A stretch of 64,000 nucleotides of DNA from Mumia sp050632745. GTDB taxonomy: Bacteria > Actinomycetota > Actinomycetes > Propionibacteriales > Nocardioidaceae. Positions 1 to 7,529 of the stretch are shown in pieces. Numbering within the stretch: position 1 is the first letter of the stretch; every line of letters starts with the position of its first letter. The notes beneath the pieces were generated by a model. The model worked only from the letters and a program-made list of their open reading frames with translations, had not been told where the DNA came from and searched no databases. A program made the position numbers and the translations under genes. The stretch covers positions 1,178,001-1,242,000 of the forward strand of contig NZ_JBODSD010000002.1 of the NCBI RefSeq assembly GCF_050632745.1, read 5' to 3'.

Positions 1-784
1 CCAGGCTCAGGCGCTCGTTGACGAACTGCTGCATCACCAGCACGAACCCGGCGCCCTCGTCACCGACCAGGTTCGTGGCCGGGACGCGGACGTCGTCGAA
101 CGCGAGCTCGGCGGTGTCGGAGCAGTGCCAGCCCATCTTGCGCAGCGGGCGTGCGACCGTGAAGCCGGGCGTGCCCTTGTCGACGACGAGGAGCGAGATG
201 CCGCCGAACCCCTCGCCGCCGGTGCGGACCGCGGTCGTGACGAAATCCGCGCGCACCCCGGAGGTGATGAAGGTCTTCGCGCCGTTGACGACGTACGCGC
301 CGTCGTCGCCGTCGCCGTCACGGACCGCACGCGTGCGCAGGTTGGCGACGTCGGAGCCACCGCCGGGCTCGGTGACGCCGAGGGAACCGATGGTCTCCCC
401 TGCCAGCGTCGGCCGGACGTAGCGCTCGACGAGCGCCGCGCTCCGGTCGGTCGGGTTCGCGCGGTGCGCCGAGACGATGTGCGGCAGAGCGATGCCGTGG
501 GTGTAGAGCGCAGCGATCAGACCGGACGAGCCGCCCGCCTCGATGATCGCCTCGGTCACGACGGAGATGTCGAGGGTGTCGCCGCCCTCCCCTCCGACGT
601 CCTCCGGGAAGCCGATGCCGAGCAGGCCCGCGGCCGCGGCGCGCTTGTGCAGCTCGCGCGGGATCTCGCCGGCGTCCTCCCACTCGGCGAGGTGCGGCAC
701 GATCTCCGTGCGGGTGAAGCGGGTCGCGGACTCCCGCAGCGCCTTGCGCTCGGGCGTCGACCACGCGTCGTACGGGCCCGTCAT
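1..784 (-). CDS. Acyl-CoA dehydrogenase, C-terminus cut by window edge
   Basis: FAD-dependent alpha,beta-dehydrogenation of an acyl-CoA thioester is the expected role. The 261 visible residues hold the N-terminal helical domain and the start of the middle beta domain. The motif GVTEPGGGSD near residue 138 is the family's flavin/substrate loop, and KTFITSG and FDDVRVP follow in the usual order. The normal length is about 380, so roughly a third lies beyond position 1. The ATG at 784 overlaps the stop of the AtuA-like gene (ATGA), so the two are probably translationally coupled. The context (AtuA-like protein, DinB-like protein, TetR) suggests a branched or isoprenoid acyl-CoA substrate; that substrate is inference. 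Confidence 0.93.
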   Translation of the reverse strand, partial: MTGPYDAWSTPERKALRESATRFTRTEIVPHLAEWEDAGEIPRELHKRAAAAGLLGIGFPEDVGGEGGDTLDISVVTEAIIEAGGSSGLIAALYTHGIALPHIVSAHRANPTDRSAALVERYVRPTLAGETIGSLGVTEPGGGSDVANLRTRAVRDGDGDDGAYVVNGAKTFITSGVRADFVTTAVRTGGEGFGGISLLVVDKGTPGFTVARPLRKMGWHCSDTAELAFDDVRVPATNLVGDEGAGFVLVMQQFVNERLSL

Positions 785-2556
785 GACGGCTCCTCGGCGT
801 GGGTGGGAAGGATGGCCGACGGGACCTCGGCCACGCGGGCGCGCAGCCACTCGCCGAGGGCCTTCGCCTGCGGGTCGAAGCGGGTCGAGGCCGCGACCCC
901 GTCGCCGAGGAAGCGGTGCAGCACGACGTTGACGGCACGCAGGTTGGGCAGCGGGTGGATCTCGAGGTCGAGCTCGGCCGCCTCCGGCAGCAGCGTGCGG
1001 ACGCGCGCATCGTCGAGGTAGCCGAGCAGCCACGCGTACGCCGCCTCGGGATCCGGGAGGTCGCTGCGCACCCACACCCCGACGTTGGCGTCGCCGCCCT
1101 TGTCGCCCGAGCGGGCGTGGAGGACCCGCCCGAGCGCGACGTCCACCCCCTCGCTGGTCGCCCTCTCGCTGGTCGAGTAGCCCGGAGCGCCAGCGGAGGG
1201 CGTATCGAGACCCCCCTCCCCCGCGAACGTCGCCGGCGCCGGGATCTCGATCCGCGTCCCGTCCGCGAGCACGACCGTGTGCGGCACGAGCTCCTGCGCG
1301 ACGTAGCCCGCGGTATACACGCCGTACGGCGTCCCGGCCGCCGGCGGCCGGGTGACCGTGAAGCCGGGGTACGACGCGAGAGCAAGCTCCACAGCCGCGG
1401 ACGAGAACGCGCGACCGACGGGGTCCGGAGACGGATCCTTCACGTGGCACCGCAGGAGCGCGGTCGCGCGCGCCTGCGAGTCGGGGTCCGGCACGTCGGT
1501 CCGGTCCAGCTGCCAGGTGATCTCGGCGGGCAGCCCTGCGGGCGAGCCGGCGAGCGCGTCCTCCACCTGGGCCCGGACCAGCGCCGCCTTGGCCTCGATG
1601 TCGAGCCCCGTGAGGACCAGCTCGACGCTGTTGCGGAACCCGCCGAAGGAGTTGAGCGCGACCTTCGTCGTCTCCGGCGGAGCGGACCCGCGGACCCCGG
1701 TGATCGCGACCCGGTCCGGGGCGTCCTGCGTGAGGACGACCGTGTCGAGGTGCGCGACGACGTCCGGTCCGGCGTACGCGGGCCCGCCGATCTCGTACAC
1801 GAGCTGCGCGGTGACCGTGTCGACCGTGACGACGCCCCCGGTGCCCTCGTGCTTGGTGATGACGCTGCTGCCGTCCGCCGAGACCTCCGCGATCGGGAAG
1901 CCGGCGTGCAGGAGGAGCTTGGGGTCGAGGTCGGCGAACCCGGCGAAGTTGCCGCCGGTCGCCTGGGCGCCGCACTCCACGACGTGGCCGGCGACGACGG
2001 CGCCGGCGAGCGCGTCGTAGTCCTCGCGGCTCCACCCGAAGGCGTGGATCGCGGGCCCGACGACGACCGAGGCGTCGGTGACCCGTCCCGTGACGACGAT
2101 GTCCGCGCCGGACTCGAGCGCCGCGGCGATGCCGAACGCGCCGAGGTAGGCGTTGGCGGTGATGGGCACCTGGCCGCCGTGGCCGACGAGGCCGAGGTCG
2201 CCCGCTCGCGTGCGCAGGTCGTCGCCCTCGACGTGAGCCACGACGACGTCGACACCCTGGTCGGCGGCGATCTCGCGCAGCTTGGCCGCGAGTCCGGCCG
2301 GGTTGAGGCCGCCGGCGTTGGTGACGATGCGGACGCCGCGCTCCTTCGCGTAGCCCATGCACTCGGTCATCTGGCGCACGAAGGTCTTGGCGTAGCCGAG
2401 CGACGGGTCCTTCATGAGGTCGCGGCCCAGGATGAGCATGGTCAGCTCGGCGAGGTAGTCGCCGGTCAGGTAGTCGAGCTCGCCCTCGGTGAGCATCTCG
2501 CGCATCGCGGCGAGGCGGTCACCGTAGAAGCCGGAGCAGTTGCCGATCCTGATCAT
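781..2556 (-). CDS. AtuA-like (DUF1446) acyclic terpene utilization family protein
   Basis: 591 residues. The N-terminal ~440 residues are a DUF1446/AtuA domain beginning MIRIGNCSGFYGDRLAAM, with the conserved TNAGGLNP and VTGRVTDAS motifs. The C-terminal ~115 residues (LHARSGDKGGDANVGVW onward) match the small ferredoxin-like-fold domain often fused to AtuA. AtuA is required for growth of pseudomonads on citronellol-type terpenes; its reaction is not established. The ATG at 2556 was chosen because it overlaps the preceding stop (ATGA) and starts the family's usual N-terminus; a reading frame continues upstream but codes nothing family-like. The linker between the two domains is encoded by a copy of a dispersed repeat (1171-1212). 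Confidence 0.85.
   Translation of the reverse strand: MIRIGNCSGFYGDRLAAMREMLTEGELDYLTGDYLAELTMLILGRDLMKDPSLGYAKTFVRQMTECMGYAKERGVRIVTNAGGLNPAGLAAKLREIAADQGVDVVVAHVEGDDLRTRAGDLGLVGHGGQVPITANAYLGAFGIAAALESGADIVVTGRVTDASVVVGPAIHAFGWSREDYDALAGAVVAGHVVECGAQATGGNFAGFADLDPKLLLHAGFPIAEVSADGSSVITKHEGTGGVVTVDTVTAQLVYEIGGPAYAGPDVVAHLDTVVLTQDAPDRVAITGVRGSAPPETTKVALNSFGGFRNSVELVLTGLDIEAKAALVRAQVEDALAGSPAGLPAEITWQLDRTDVPDPDSQARATALLRCHVKDPSPDPVGRAFSSAAVELALASYPGFTVTRPPAAGTPYGVYTAGYVAQELVPHTVVLADGTRIEIPAPATFAGEGGLDTPSAGAPGYSTSERATSEGVDVALGRVLHARSGDKGGDANVGVWVRSDLPDPEAAYAWLLGYLDDARVRTLLPEAAELDLEIHPLPNLRAVNVVLHRFLGDGVAASTRFDPQAKALGEWLRARVAEVPSAILPTHAEEPS
1171..1212 (-). repeat. Dispersed GGTCTCGATACG...CTACTCGACC repeat, copy A, inside atuA-like gene
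   Basis: Read on the minus strand the element starts GGTCTCGATACG, has a 20-nt middle, and ends CTACTCGACC. It is read in frame as GLDTPSAGAPGYST between the two AtuA domains. Related copies lie at 51005-51085, 57281-57326 and 57808-57901. Confidence 0.8.
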
Positions 2557-3392
2557 GCGGCGCCTCCGCGCTCGGAGAGCGGCTTCGGGTCGGGTCCGGG
2601 GAGACCGGCGAACGCCTGCACGATGTCGAGCCACTCGTCGGCCGCCGCGCCGTCGGCCGTCACGTCGACGTCGCCGCGGACCCGGCGTCGGGTGGCGAGG
2701 AGCGCGAAGTCGTAGCCGTCGCCGGTCACGCGGTCGGCGGCGTCCTCGGGACCCCACGCCCACGTGTCGCCGTCAGGGCCGGTCAGCTCGACGCGCACAG
2801 GGGCTGCCGGGACCTCGCGGCCGCGCACCAGGTAGGCGAACCCGCGGGTGCGGAAGCCGAGGTAGGCGACGTGCTTGGCACGTCCGGTCCGCGGGAGCTC
2901 GACGCCGAGCGCCTCGGCGACGTCGCGGCCGTGCGCCCAGGTCTCCATCAGGCGTGCGGTCGCCATCGAGGCGGGACTCATCGGCGGTCCGAACCACGCG
3001 ATCTTGTCGCCCTGCGGCACGGCGCGCAGCGCGTCGGCGAGGCGGGCCCGCCCCTCGCGCCACGCCGCGAGCAGCGCCTCGGGTCCGAGCGCCACCAGCC
3101 GCTCGGTCTCCTCGTCGATGTAGCCGGTCGGGTTCGCGGCCGCCGCCTTCATCAGCTGCCCGAACGCGTCCCCTCCCGCGATCGCCGCCTGTGACGCCTC
3201 GTCGGTCCAGTGCAGGTGCGCGACCTGGTGGGCGATCGACCAGCCCTCCGCAGGGGTGGGGCGCGCCCAGCCCTCGGCGTCGAGGTCGGCGACCAGCGCC
3301 TCGAGCTGGCGGCTCTCGTCGTCGAGGTCGGTCAGGACGGACTCGAGGACCTCGTCGCGCGACGGGGTCGTGGTGGACGGTTCAGTGCTCAT
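2553..3392 (-). CDS. DinB-like / mycothiol-dependent maleylpyruvate isomerase-like protein (TIGR03084 type)
   Basis: 279 residues. The first ~190 form a DinB-like four-helix domain with the histidines of the family's metal site in GWSIAHQVAHLHW (about residues 50-62) and ETWAHGRDVAEAL. The remaining ~90 residues form a small C-terminal domain. Family members bind a divalent metal and some use mycothiol; the reaction here is unknown. Actinobacterial homologues of this subtype recur beside DUF1446 proteins and acyl-CoA dehydrogenases, as here. The gene directly abuts the TetR stop (TGA then ATG) and overlaps the AtuA-like start by 4 nt, so it is the second gene of one operon. Confidence 0.8.
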   Translation of the reverse strand: MSTEPSTTTPSRDEVLESVLTDLDDESRQLEALVADLDAEGWARPTPAEGWSIAHQVAHLHWTDEASQAAIAGGDAFGQLMKAAAANPTGYIDEETERLVALGPEALLAAWREGRARLADALRAVPQGDKIAWFGPPMSPASMATARLMETWAHGRDVAEALGVELPRTGRAKHVAYLGFRTRGFAYLVRGREVPAAPVRVELTGPDGDTWAWGPEDAADRVTGDGYDFALLATRRRVRGDVDVTADGAAADEWLDIVQAFAGLPGPDPKPLSERGGAA

Positions 3393-3992
3393 TCAGCGCT
3401 CCAGCTCGGTGTCGAGGGTGACGGCCCAGGTGTCGAGGATCGAGGTGCGACGCGCGGTGTCGTCGCTGAGCGAGGCGGCCAGGCCGAGGCCGCGCACGAG
3501 GTCGAGGGTGGCCTGAACGAGCTGGCGGTTGCGGCCGCGGCCCTCGTCGATGCCGAGGAGCTCCACCGCATAGGCGTGGGTCTCGCGGCCGATCCGGCGC
3601 TCGAGCGGGGCGACGGCGTCGCGCAGCTCCTCGTCGGTGCGGGCGGCGACCCAGAGCTCGAGCGCGGCGAAGAACACGGGCGAGACGAACTGCGCCGCCA
3701 GCGCGTCGAGCACCGCACGGGTCCTCCCCTCCTGCGGGAGGTTGGCGACCGACGTCGCCATCTCGTCGCGACGGCGCTCGGTGAGGTGCTCGACGGCGGC
3801 GATGACGAGGGCCTGCTTGCTCGGGAAGTGGTGCAGCTGTGCTCCACGGGAGACGCCGGCGCGCTGCGAGACGACGGTCGTGCTCGTCCCGGACCAGCCG
3901 AGCTCGACGAGCGACTCGACGGTCGCCTCCAGGAGGCGCTGGCGCATCAGCCGGCTGCGCTCCCCTTGGGTCGTGCGGGTGGTCGCGGTCAC
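3393..3992 (-). CDS. TetR family transcriptional regulator
   Basis: 199 residues. The N-terminal winged region contains the TetR helix-turn-helix: LLEATVESLVELGWSGTSTT, then VVSQRAGVSRGAQLHHFPSK (about residues 18-57). A helical ligand domain follows. It is the first gene of the operon with the DinB-like, AtuA-like and dehydrogenase genes, so it most likely represses that operon in response to an acyl-CoA-type ligand (inference). The GTG at 3992 is the only in-frame start after an upstream stop, and it sits 6 nt after a -10-like CATGAT, which suggests a leaderless transcript. Confidence 0.9.
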   Translation of the reverse strand: MTATTRTTQGERSRLMRQRLLEATVESLVELGWSGTSTTVVSQRAGVSRGAQLHHFPSKQALVIAAVEHLTERRRDEMATSVANLPQEGRTRAVLDALAAQFVSPVFFAALELWVAARTDEELRDAVAPLERRIGRETHAYAVELLGIDEGRGRNRQLVQATLDLVRGLGLAASLSDDTARRTSILDTWAVTLDTELER

Positions 3993-3998
3993 ACCGCC

Positions 3999-4028
3999 AT
4001 CATGTGCTCCGAACTAACAAACAGTCAA
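3999..4028 (-). promoter_or_regulatory. Putative promoter of the TetR operon
   Basis: On the minus strand TTGACT (4028-4023), an 18-nt spacer, then CATGAT (4004-3999), 6 nt before the GTG start. The spacer is AT-rich for this genome and includes CTGTTTGTTAG, a plausible TetR contact site. Confidence 0.5.
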
Positions 4029-4101
4029 CCCTGTCTTTTTCTGTGAGACGCGCATCGTCCGTCGGCGGGATAACGCATCGCCCACGCCGGACGGCCACCT
4101 C

Positions 4102-4107
4102 TACCCT
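4102..4107 (+). promoter_or_regulatory. -10 element TACCCT of leaderless MOSC gene
   Basis: TACCCT lies exactly 6 nt before the ATG at 4114 and there is no Shine-Dalgarno sequence. This spacing recurs at several genes in the window. Confidence 0.5.
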
Positions 4108-4113
4108 GGCCCG

Positions 4114-4926
4114 ATGCGCATCGCGTCCCTGCACCTCTACCCGGTCAAGTCGACCGCTGCCCTCGACGTCGAGCGGGCGGCCGTCGAGCCGTGGGGCCTG
4201 ACCGGCGACCGCCGCTGGCTCGTCGTCGACCCGACGGGCGCCAAGATCGACCCGCTCCGGCACCGAAGGGTCCTCGGCGTCCGCGCCGTCCCGACCGCGG
4301 ACGGCCTCCGACTGAGCGCACCGGGACATCCCACCCTCGAGGTGCCGGCGCCGGTCGACGGCGTGCAGGTGCGGGTCGGCATCACGCGGCAGCCGGAGCT
4401 GACGTACGCCGGCCCGGCCGCGGCCGCCTGGCTGACCGTGGTCCTCGGCACCGACGTACGGCTGGTGTGGCAGCAGGAGCCGCGCGACCGCACGGTGTCG
4501 GCGTCGCACGGAGGTCTGCCGGGGGATGTTCTCTCGCTCGCGGACGCCGCTCCGATCCTCCTCACGACCACCGCCTCGCTCGACCAGCTCAACGCCTGGG
4601 TCGCCGACGGTCCCGAGCCCGCTCCGCTCGCGATGAGCCGGTTCCGCCCCAACATCGTGGTGGACGGTGACCTCGTCCCGTTCGTCGAGGACGGGTGGCG
4701 GTCGGTCCGCCTCGGCGAGGTCGAGCTGCGCTTCACCGAGCTCTGCGACCGGTGCGCGATCACCACGATCGACCCGGTCACGCTCGAGCGCGGCAAGGAG
4801 CCGATCCGGACGCTGGCGCAGCGACGCAAGTGGGACGGCGTCACGTGGTTCGGCGTGCGGATGCTCCCCACCGGCGCGGGGACGCTCCACGTGGGTGACC
4901 GGGTGGAGGTTGTCACCTCGGCATAG
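4114..4926 (+). CDS. MOSC domain-containing protein (YcbX/mARC-like)
   Basis: 270 residues. An N-terminal MOSC beta-barrel starts IASLHLYPVKSTAALDVERA, with the family hallmark YPVKS. The C-terminal MOSC domain carries MSRFRPNIVV and LCDRCAITTIDP; its conserved cysteine (RC) is the presumed molybdenum-cofactor sulfur ligand. Relatives such as YcbX and mARC reduce N-hydroxylated compounds with electrons from a reductase partner, but no partner is adjacent. The gene stands alone between the divergent TetR operon and a Rossmann gene whose -10 overlaps this gene's stop codon. Confidence 0.88.
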   Translation: MRIASLHLYPVKSTAALDVERAAVEPWGLTGDRRWLVVDPTGAKIDPLRHRRVLGVRAVPTADGLRLSAPGHPTLEVPAPVDGVQVRVGITRQPELTYAGPAAAAWLTVVLGTDVRLVWQQEPRDRTVSASHGGLPGDVLSLADAAPILLTTTASLDQLNAWVADGPEPAPLAMSRFRPNIVVDGDLVPFVEDGWRSVRLGEVELRFTELCDRCAITTIDPVTLERGKEPIRTLAQRRKWDGVTWFGVRMLPTGAGTLHVGDRVEVVTSA

Positions 4927-4929
4927 CGT
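4924..4929 (+). promoter_or_regulatory. -10 element TAGCGT overlapping the MOSC stop codon
   Basis: TAGCGT contains the TAG stop of the MOSC gene and lies 6 nt before the ATG at 4936, the leaderless spacing seen elsewhere here. Confidence 0.45.
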
Positions 4930-4935
4930 GGCCGC

Positions 4936-5580
4936 ATGACCACCATCGCCGTGATCGGAGCAACGGGGTTCGCCGGAGGCGCGATCGCGTCCGAGGCGCT
5001 GGCGCGCGGGTACGACGTCATCGCCGCCGCCCGGGACACCGCCTCCATCGGACCAGCCGACCACCAGACCACCCGCGACGGGGACCTGTACGACGCAGAG
5101 TTCGTCGACGGGCTGGCCCGCGACGCCGACGTCGTCGTGGTCGCGGTCCCCTTCCACACCGACGACCGCGACCTCGTCGAGGCGGTCCCCGGACTCGCCG
5201 CGGCCGTCGCCCGGCACCAGCGGCGCCTCGGCTTCGTCGGCGGCGCCGGCTCCCTGCGGGTCGCCCCCGACGGTCCGATCCTCATGGAGACCCCAGACTT
5301 CCAGGAGGCGTGGAAGCCCGAGGCGCGCGCTGGCTACCAGGTGCTCGACGCGCTCACCCGCACCACCGAGGACGTCAACTGGTTCTACGTCAGCCCGTCG
5401 GCGCTGTTCGGCCGCCTCGCGGACGTGCCGGCCCGCGGCAGCTACCGCCTCGGCGGCGACGTCCTGCTCACCGAGCCGGACGGCACCTCGTCGATCTCGG
5501 GGCCTGACTACGCGCAGGCGTTCGTCGACGAGATCGCCAGCCCGACCCACTACCGCGAGCGGTTCACCGTCGGCTACTGA
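4936..5580 (+). CDS. NAD(P)-binding Rossmann-fold reductase/epimerase-like protein
   Basis: 214 residues. The N-terminus IAVIGATGFAGGAIASEAL carries the GxTGxxG-type dinucleotide motif of the NmrA/atypical SDR group. The rest resembles small NAD(P)H-binding proteins (YwnB-like) with no catalytic Tyr-Lys pair that can be identified with confidence, so it may be a redox sensor or a reductase. It is probably its own leaderless transcription unit. Confidence 0.8.
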   Translation: MTTIAVIGATGFAGGAIASEALARGYDVIAAARDTASIGPADHQTTRDGDLYDAEFVDGLARDADVVVVAVPFHTDDRDLVEAVPGLAAAVARHQRRLGFVGGAGSLRVAPDGPILMETPDFQEAWKPEARAGYQVLDALTRTTEDVNWFYVSPSALFGRLADVPARGSYRLGGDVLLTEPDGTSSISGPDYAQAFVDEIASPTHYRERFTVGY

Positions 5581-5601
5581 CGGGACCGGGGCTGCTGTCG
5601 G

Positions 5602-6267
5602 TCATCTCGGTGGTCGTACGACCACCTCGACAGCGTCGTCCTCGAACCCGAGCCGGTGAGCGAGGCGTCGCGACGCGACATTGCTGGCGAGCGCCCTCCA
5701 GCGGACGAGGCCGTGCTGGCGCACGGCGTCGCGGGCGGCCGTCGCGGCGACGACCACAGCGACCCCACGGCCGCGAGCGGCGGGGTCGGCCAGGACGCCG
5801 ACGTCGGCGTCCATGCCGGCGAAGCGCGTGAGGTTGGCGGCGGCGAGCGGACGCCCGCCGGGGTCGAGCGCGACCCATGCCTGCTCCACGTCGCCGGCGA
5901 AGCCCGACTCGACCCACTCGGGCTCCGAGACGGCGTCCCGCAGACGTCGGAGCTCGCCCGGCTGCGCGGGTCGGACGGTCACGTCGATCCGCGCAGACGC
6001 CACCGGCTCCACCCGGTCGGCGAACGAGTGGACCGCCGGCCCGACCACGGACCAGCCTGGGAGGTGCTCGGACCACCAGCCCGCGTCCTGGACCGCGGAG
6101 ACCGAAGGAGCCCACCGACGGACCCGGTCGACGAGGTGCGGCGGAGCCGTGACGTGGACGACCGCGTCCCGGACCACGCACAGCACGCCTCGCTCGTCCC
6201 CGAGGAACGCCGCGTGGGGGACGGCGACGACCGCCGAGGCCCTGTCCTCGCCAGCCCCACCGAACAC
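5602..6267 (-). CDS. GNAT family N-acetyltransferase, possible N-terminal frameshift
   Basis: 221 residues from the GTG at 6267. The C-terminal ~130 residues hold a GNAT fold: RPAQPGELRRLRDAV opens it, and VGVLADPAARGRGVAVVVAA is the acetyl-CoA-binding R/Q-x-x-G-x-G/A motif (VDPAARGRG type). The first ~80 residues are an extra domain. Upstream in another frame the sequence reads VQDETRSRVEALGCG, which would continue naturally into AVFGGAGE if five bases (one copy of GCGGT) were restored near 6268-6276. The true N-terminus may therefore start near the GTG at 6310 and be broken, or the match may be chance. The substrate is unknown. Confidence 0.72.
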   Translation of the reverse strand: MFGGAGEDRASAVVAVPHAAFLGDERGVLCVVRDAVVHVTAPPHLVDRVRRWAPSVSAVQDAGWWSEHLPGWSVVGPAVHSFADRVEPVASARIDVTVRPAQPGELRRLRDAVSEPEWVESGFAGDVEQAWVALDPGGRPLAAANLTRFAGMDADVGVLADPAARGRGVAVVVAATAARDAVRQHGLVRWRALASNVASRRLAHRLGFEDDAVEVVVRPPR

Positions 6268-6364
6268 CGCACCCCAGGGCCTCGACCCGGGAACGCGTCT
6301 CGTCCTGCACGCGCCCAGTCGACCACAGCGCCGACGCCCGAGGCGACCGCAATGTGGCGGCCAC

Positions 6365-6370
6365 TACCGT
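6365..6370 (+). promoter_or_regulatory. -10 element TACCGT of leaderless DUF2804 gene
   Basis: TACCGT lies 6 nt before the ATG at 6377 and there is no ribosome binding site. Confidence 0.5.
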
Positions 6371-6376
6371 GACGCC

Positions 6377-7378
6377 ATGTCTGCGAGCGAGTCCGTCGAG
6401 CGCGAGATCACCGAGCCTGTCGACCTCTGCCTCCCGTCCGGGCGGCTGAACCCGGATGCCGTCGGCTGGACCCGGCAGCCGCTGCACCGGGCGAACCTGC
6501 GCGGCTGGGGGCGTACGAAGCGGTGGGAGTACTGGGGGATCGTCTCGCCCACCCACGTGATCGGCGTCCAGGTGTCGTCGTTGGACTACGCCGCCGTCCA
6601 CGGGATCTACGTGCTCGACCGCGCGAGCGGCACGGAGTGGCGCACGGACGTGACGGTCGTCGCCGGCCGCGGTGTCGCCCTGCCGGACCGGGCCGGAACG
6701 GGACGGGTGGCCGCGGCGGCGAAGGACTTCGTGGTCGACATCCGGCAGCCCGACGACGGCACGCGCGGAACGACCACGATCCGCGCGACGACGCCGCGCG
6801 CCACGCTGTCGCTCACCGTCGAGCAGCCGTCCGGTCACGAGTCGATGGGCGTGGTCGTGCCGTGGAGCGCGCGCCGCTTCCAGTACACGGTCAAGGACCT
6901 CGCCCGGCCGGTGACGGGCACGCTGAGCCTGGACGGCACCGCGTACCCGATCACCGACGCGTACGCCGTCCTGGACCACGGGCGCGGCGTCTGGCCGTAC
7001 CGGATGACCTGGAACTGGGGCGCCGGATCCGGACCGGGCGGCAACGCGGTCCAGCTCGGCGGCCGGTGGACCGACGGGACGGGCGCGACGGAGAACGCGA
7101 TCGTGGTCGACGGGACCGTGCACAAGATCGGCGCCACGCTCCACTGGGCGTACGACACCGCGGATGCGACGGCGCCCTGGCGCGTCACCGGCGACGGCGT
7201 CGACGCCACCTTCCACCCCGAGCACGTCCGCGTCGCGCGGACCGAGCTCGTGGTGCTCGGCAACGCCACGCACCAGGCGTTCGGGACCTGGTCGGGCACC
7301 GCCCGCGGCGACGACGGGACGACGCTCACGCTCGACGGGCTCGTCGGCTGGGCCGAGGAGGCGCGCAACCGCTGGTGA
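6377..7378 (+). CDS. DUF2804 domain-containing protein
   Basis: 333 residues covered almost entirely by DUF2804. The family features GWGRTKRWEYWGI near residue 50 and VLDHGRGVWPYRMTWNWGAG near residue 205 are present. The fold is related to the lipocalin-like AttH/CrtC (hydroxyneurosporene synthase) group, but no reaction is known and I do not assign one. There is no signal peptide, so it is probably cytoplasmic. The stop codon lies in the first unit of a 15-bp tandem repeat. A GH3 glycosidase follows 151 nt downstream with its own promoter. Confidence 0.82.
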   Translation: MSASESVEREITEPVDLCLPSGRLNPDAVGWTRQPLHRANLRGWGRTKRWEYWGIVSPTHVIGVQVSSLDYAAVHGIYVLDRASGTEWRTDVTVVAGRGVALPDRAGTGRVAAAAKDFVVDIRQPDDGTRGTTTIRATTPRATLSLTVEQPSGHESMGVVVPWSARRFQYTVKDLARPVTGTLSLDGTAYPITDAYAVLDHGRGVWPYRMTWNWGAGSGPGGNAVQLGGRWTDGTGATENAIVVDGTVHKIGATLHWAYDTADATAPWRVTGDGVDATFHPEHVRVARTELVVLGNATHQAFGTWSGTARGDDGTTLTLDGLVGWAEEARNRW

Positions 7379-7440
7379 CCGCGGCACTCGTGACCGCAGC
7401 ACTCGTGACCGCAGCACTCGTGACCGCAGCACTCGTGACC
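7375..7440 (+). repeat. 15-bp tandem repeat, 4.4 copies
   Basis: Units of GTGACCGCAGCACTC: the first at 7375-7389 has one A-to-G change, then three identical copies to 7434 and a 6-nt partial copy. The first unit contains the DUF2804 stop codon. The unit length is a multiple of 3, so readthrough frames stay open. Confidence 0.9.
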
Positions 7441-7479
7441 GAAAGCGGCACCTGACCTGCGGCTGACCGCTCCCCTGGT

Positions 7480-7485
7480 TACGCT
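7480..7485 (+). promoter_or_regulatory. -10 element TACGCT upstream of GH3 gene
   Basis: GGTTACGCT resembles the extended -10 elements seen at 54434 and 63598. Transcription would begin near 7492 and give a ~38-nt leader with the ribosome binding site GAGGGAGCGGGGG. Confidence 0.35.
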
Positions 7486-7529
7486 CCCCAGAGCCGGTGT
7501 CGGGACCGGTACGAGGGAGCGGGGGCAGG

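Noticed and set aside
7375..7440. Tandem repeat considered as a CRISPR array
   Set aside because: Units are 15 bp with no spacers and no cas genes nearby.
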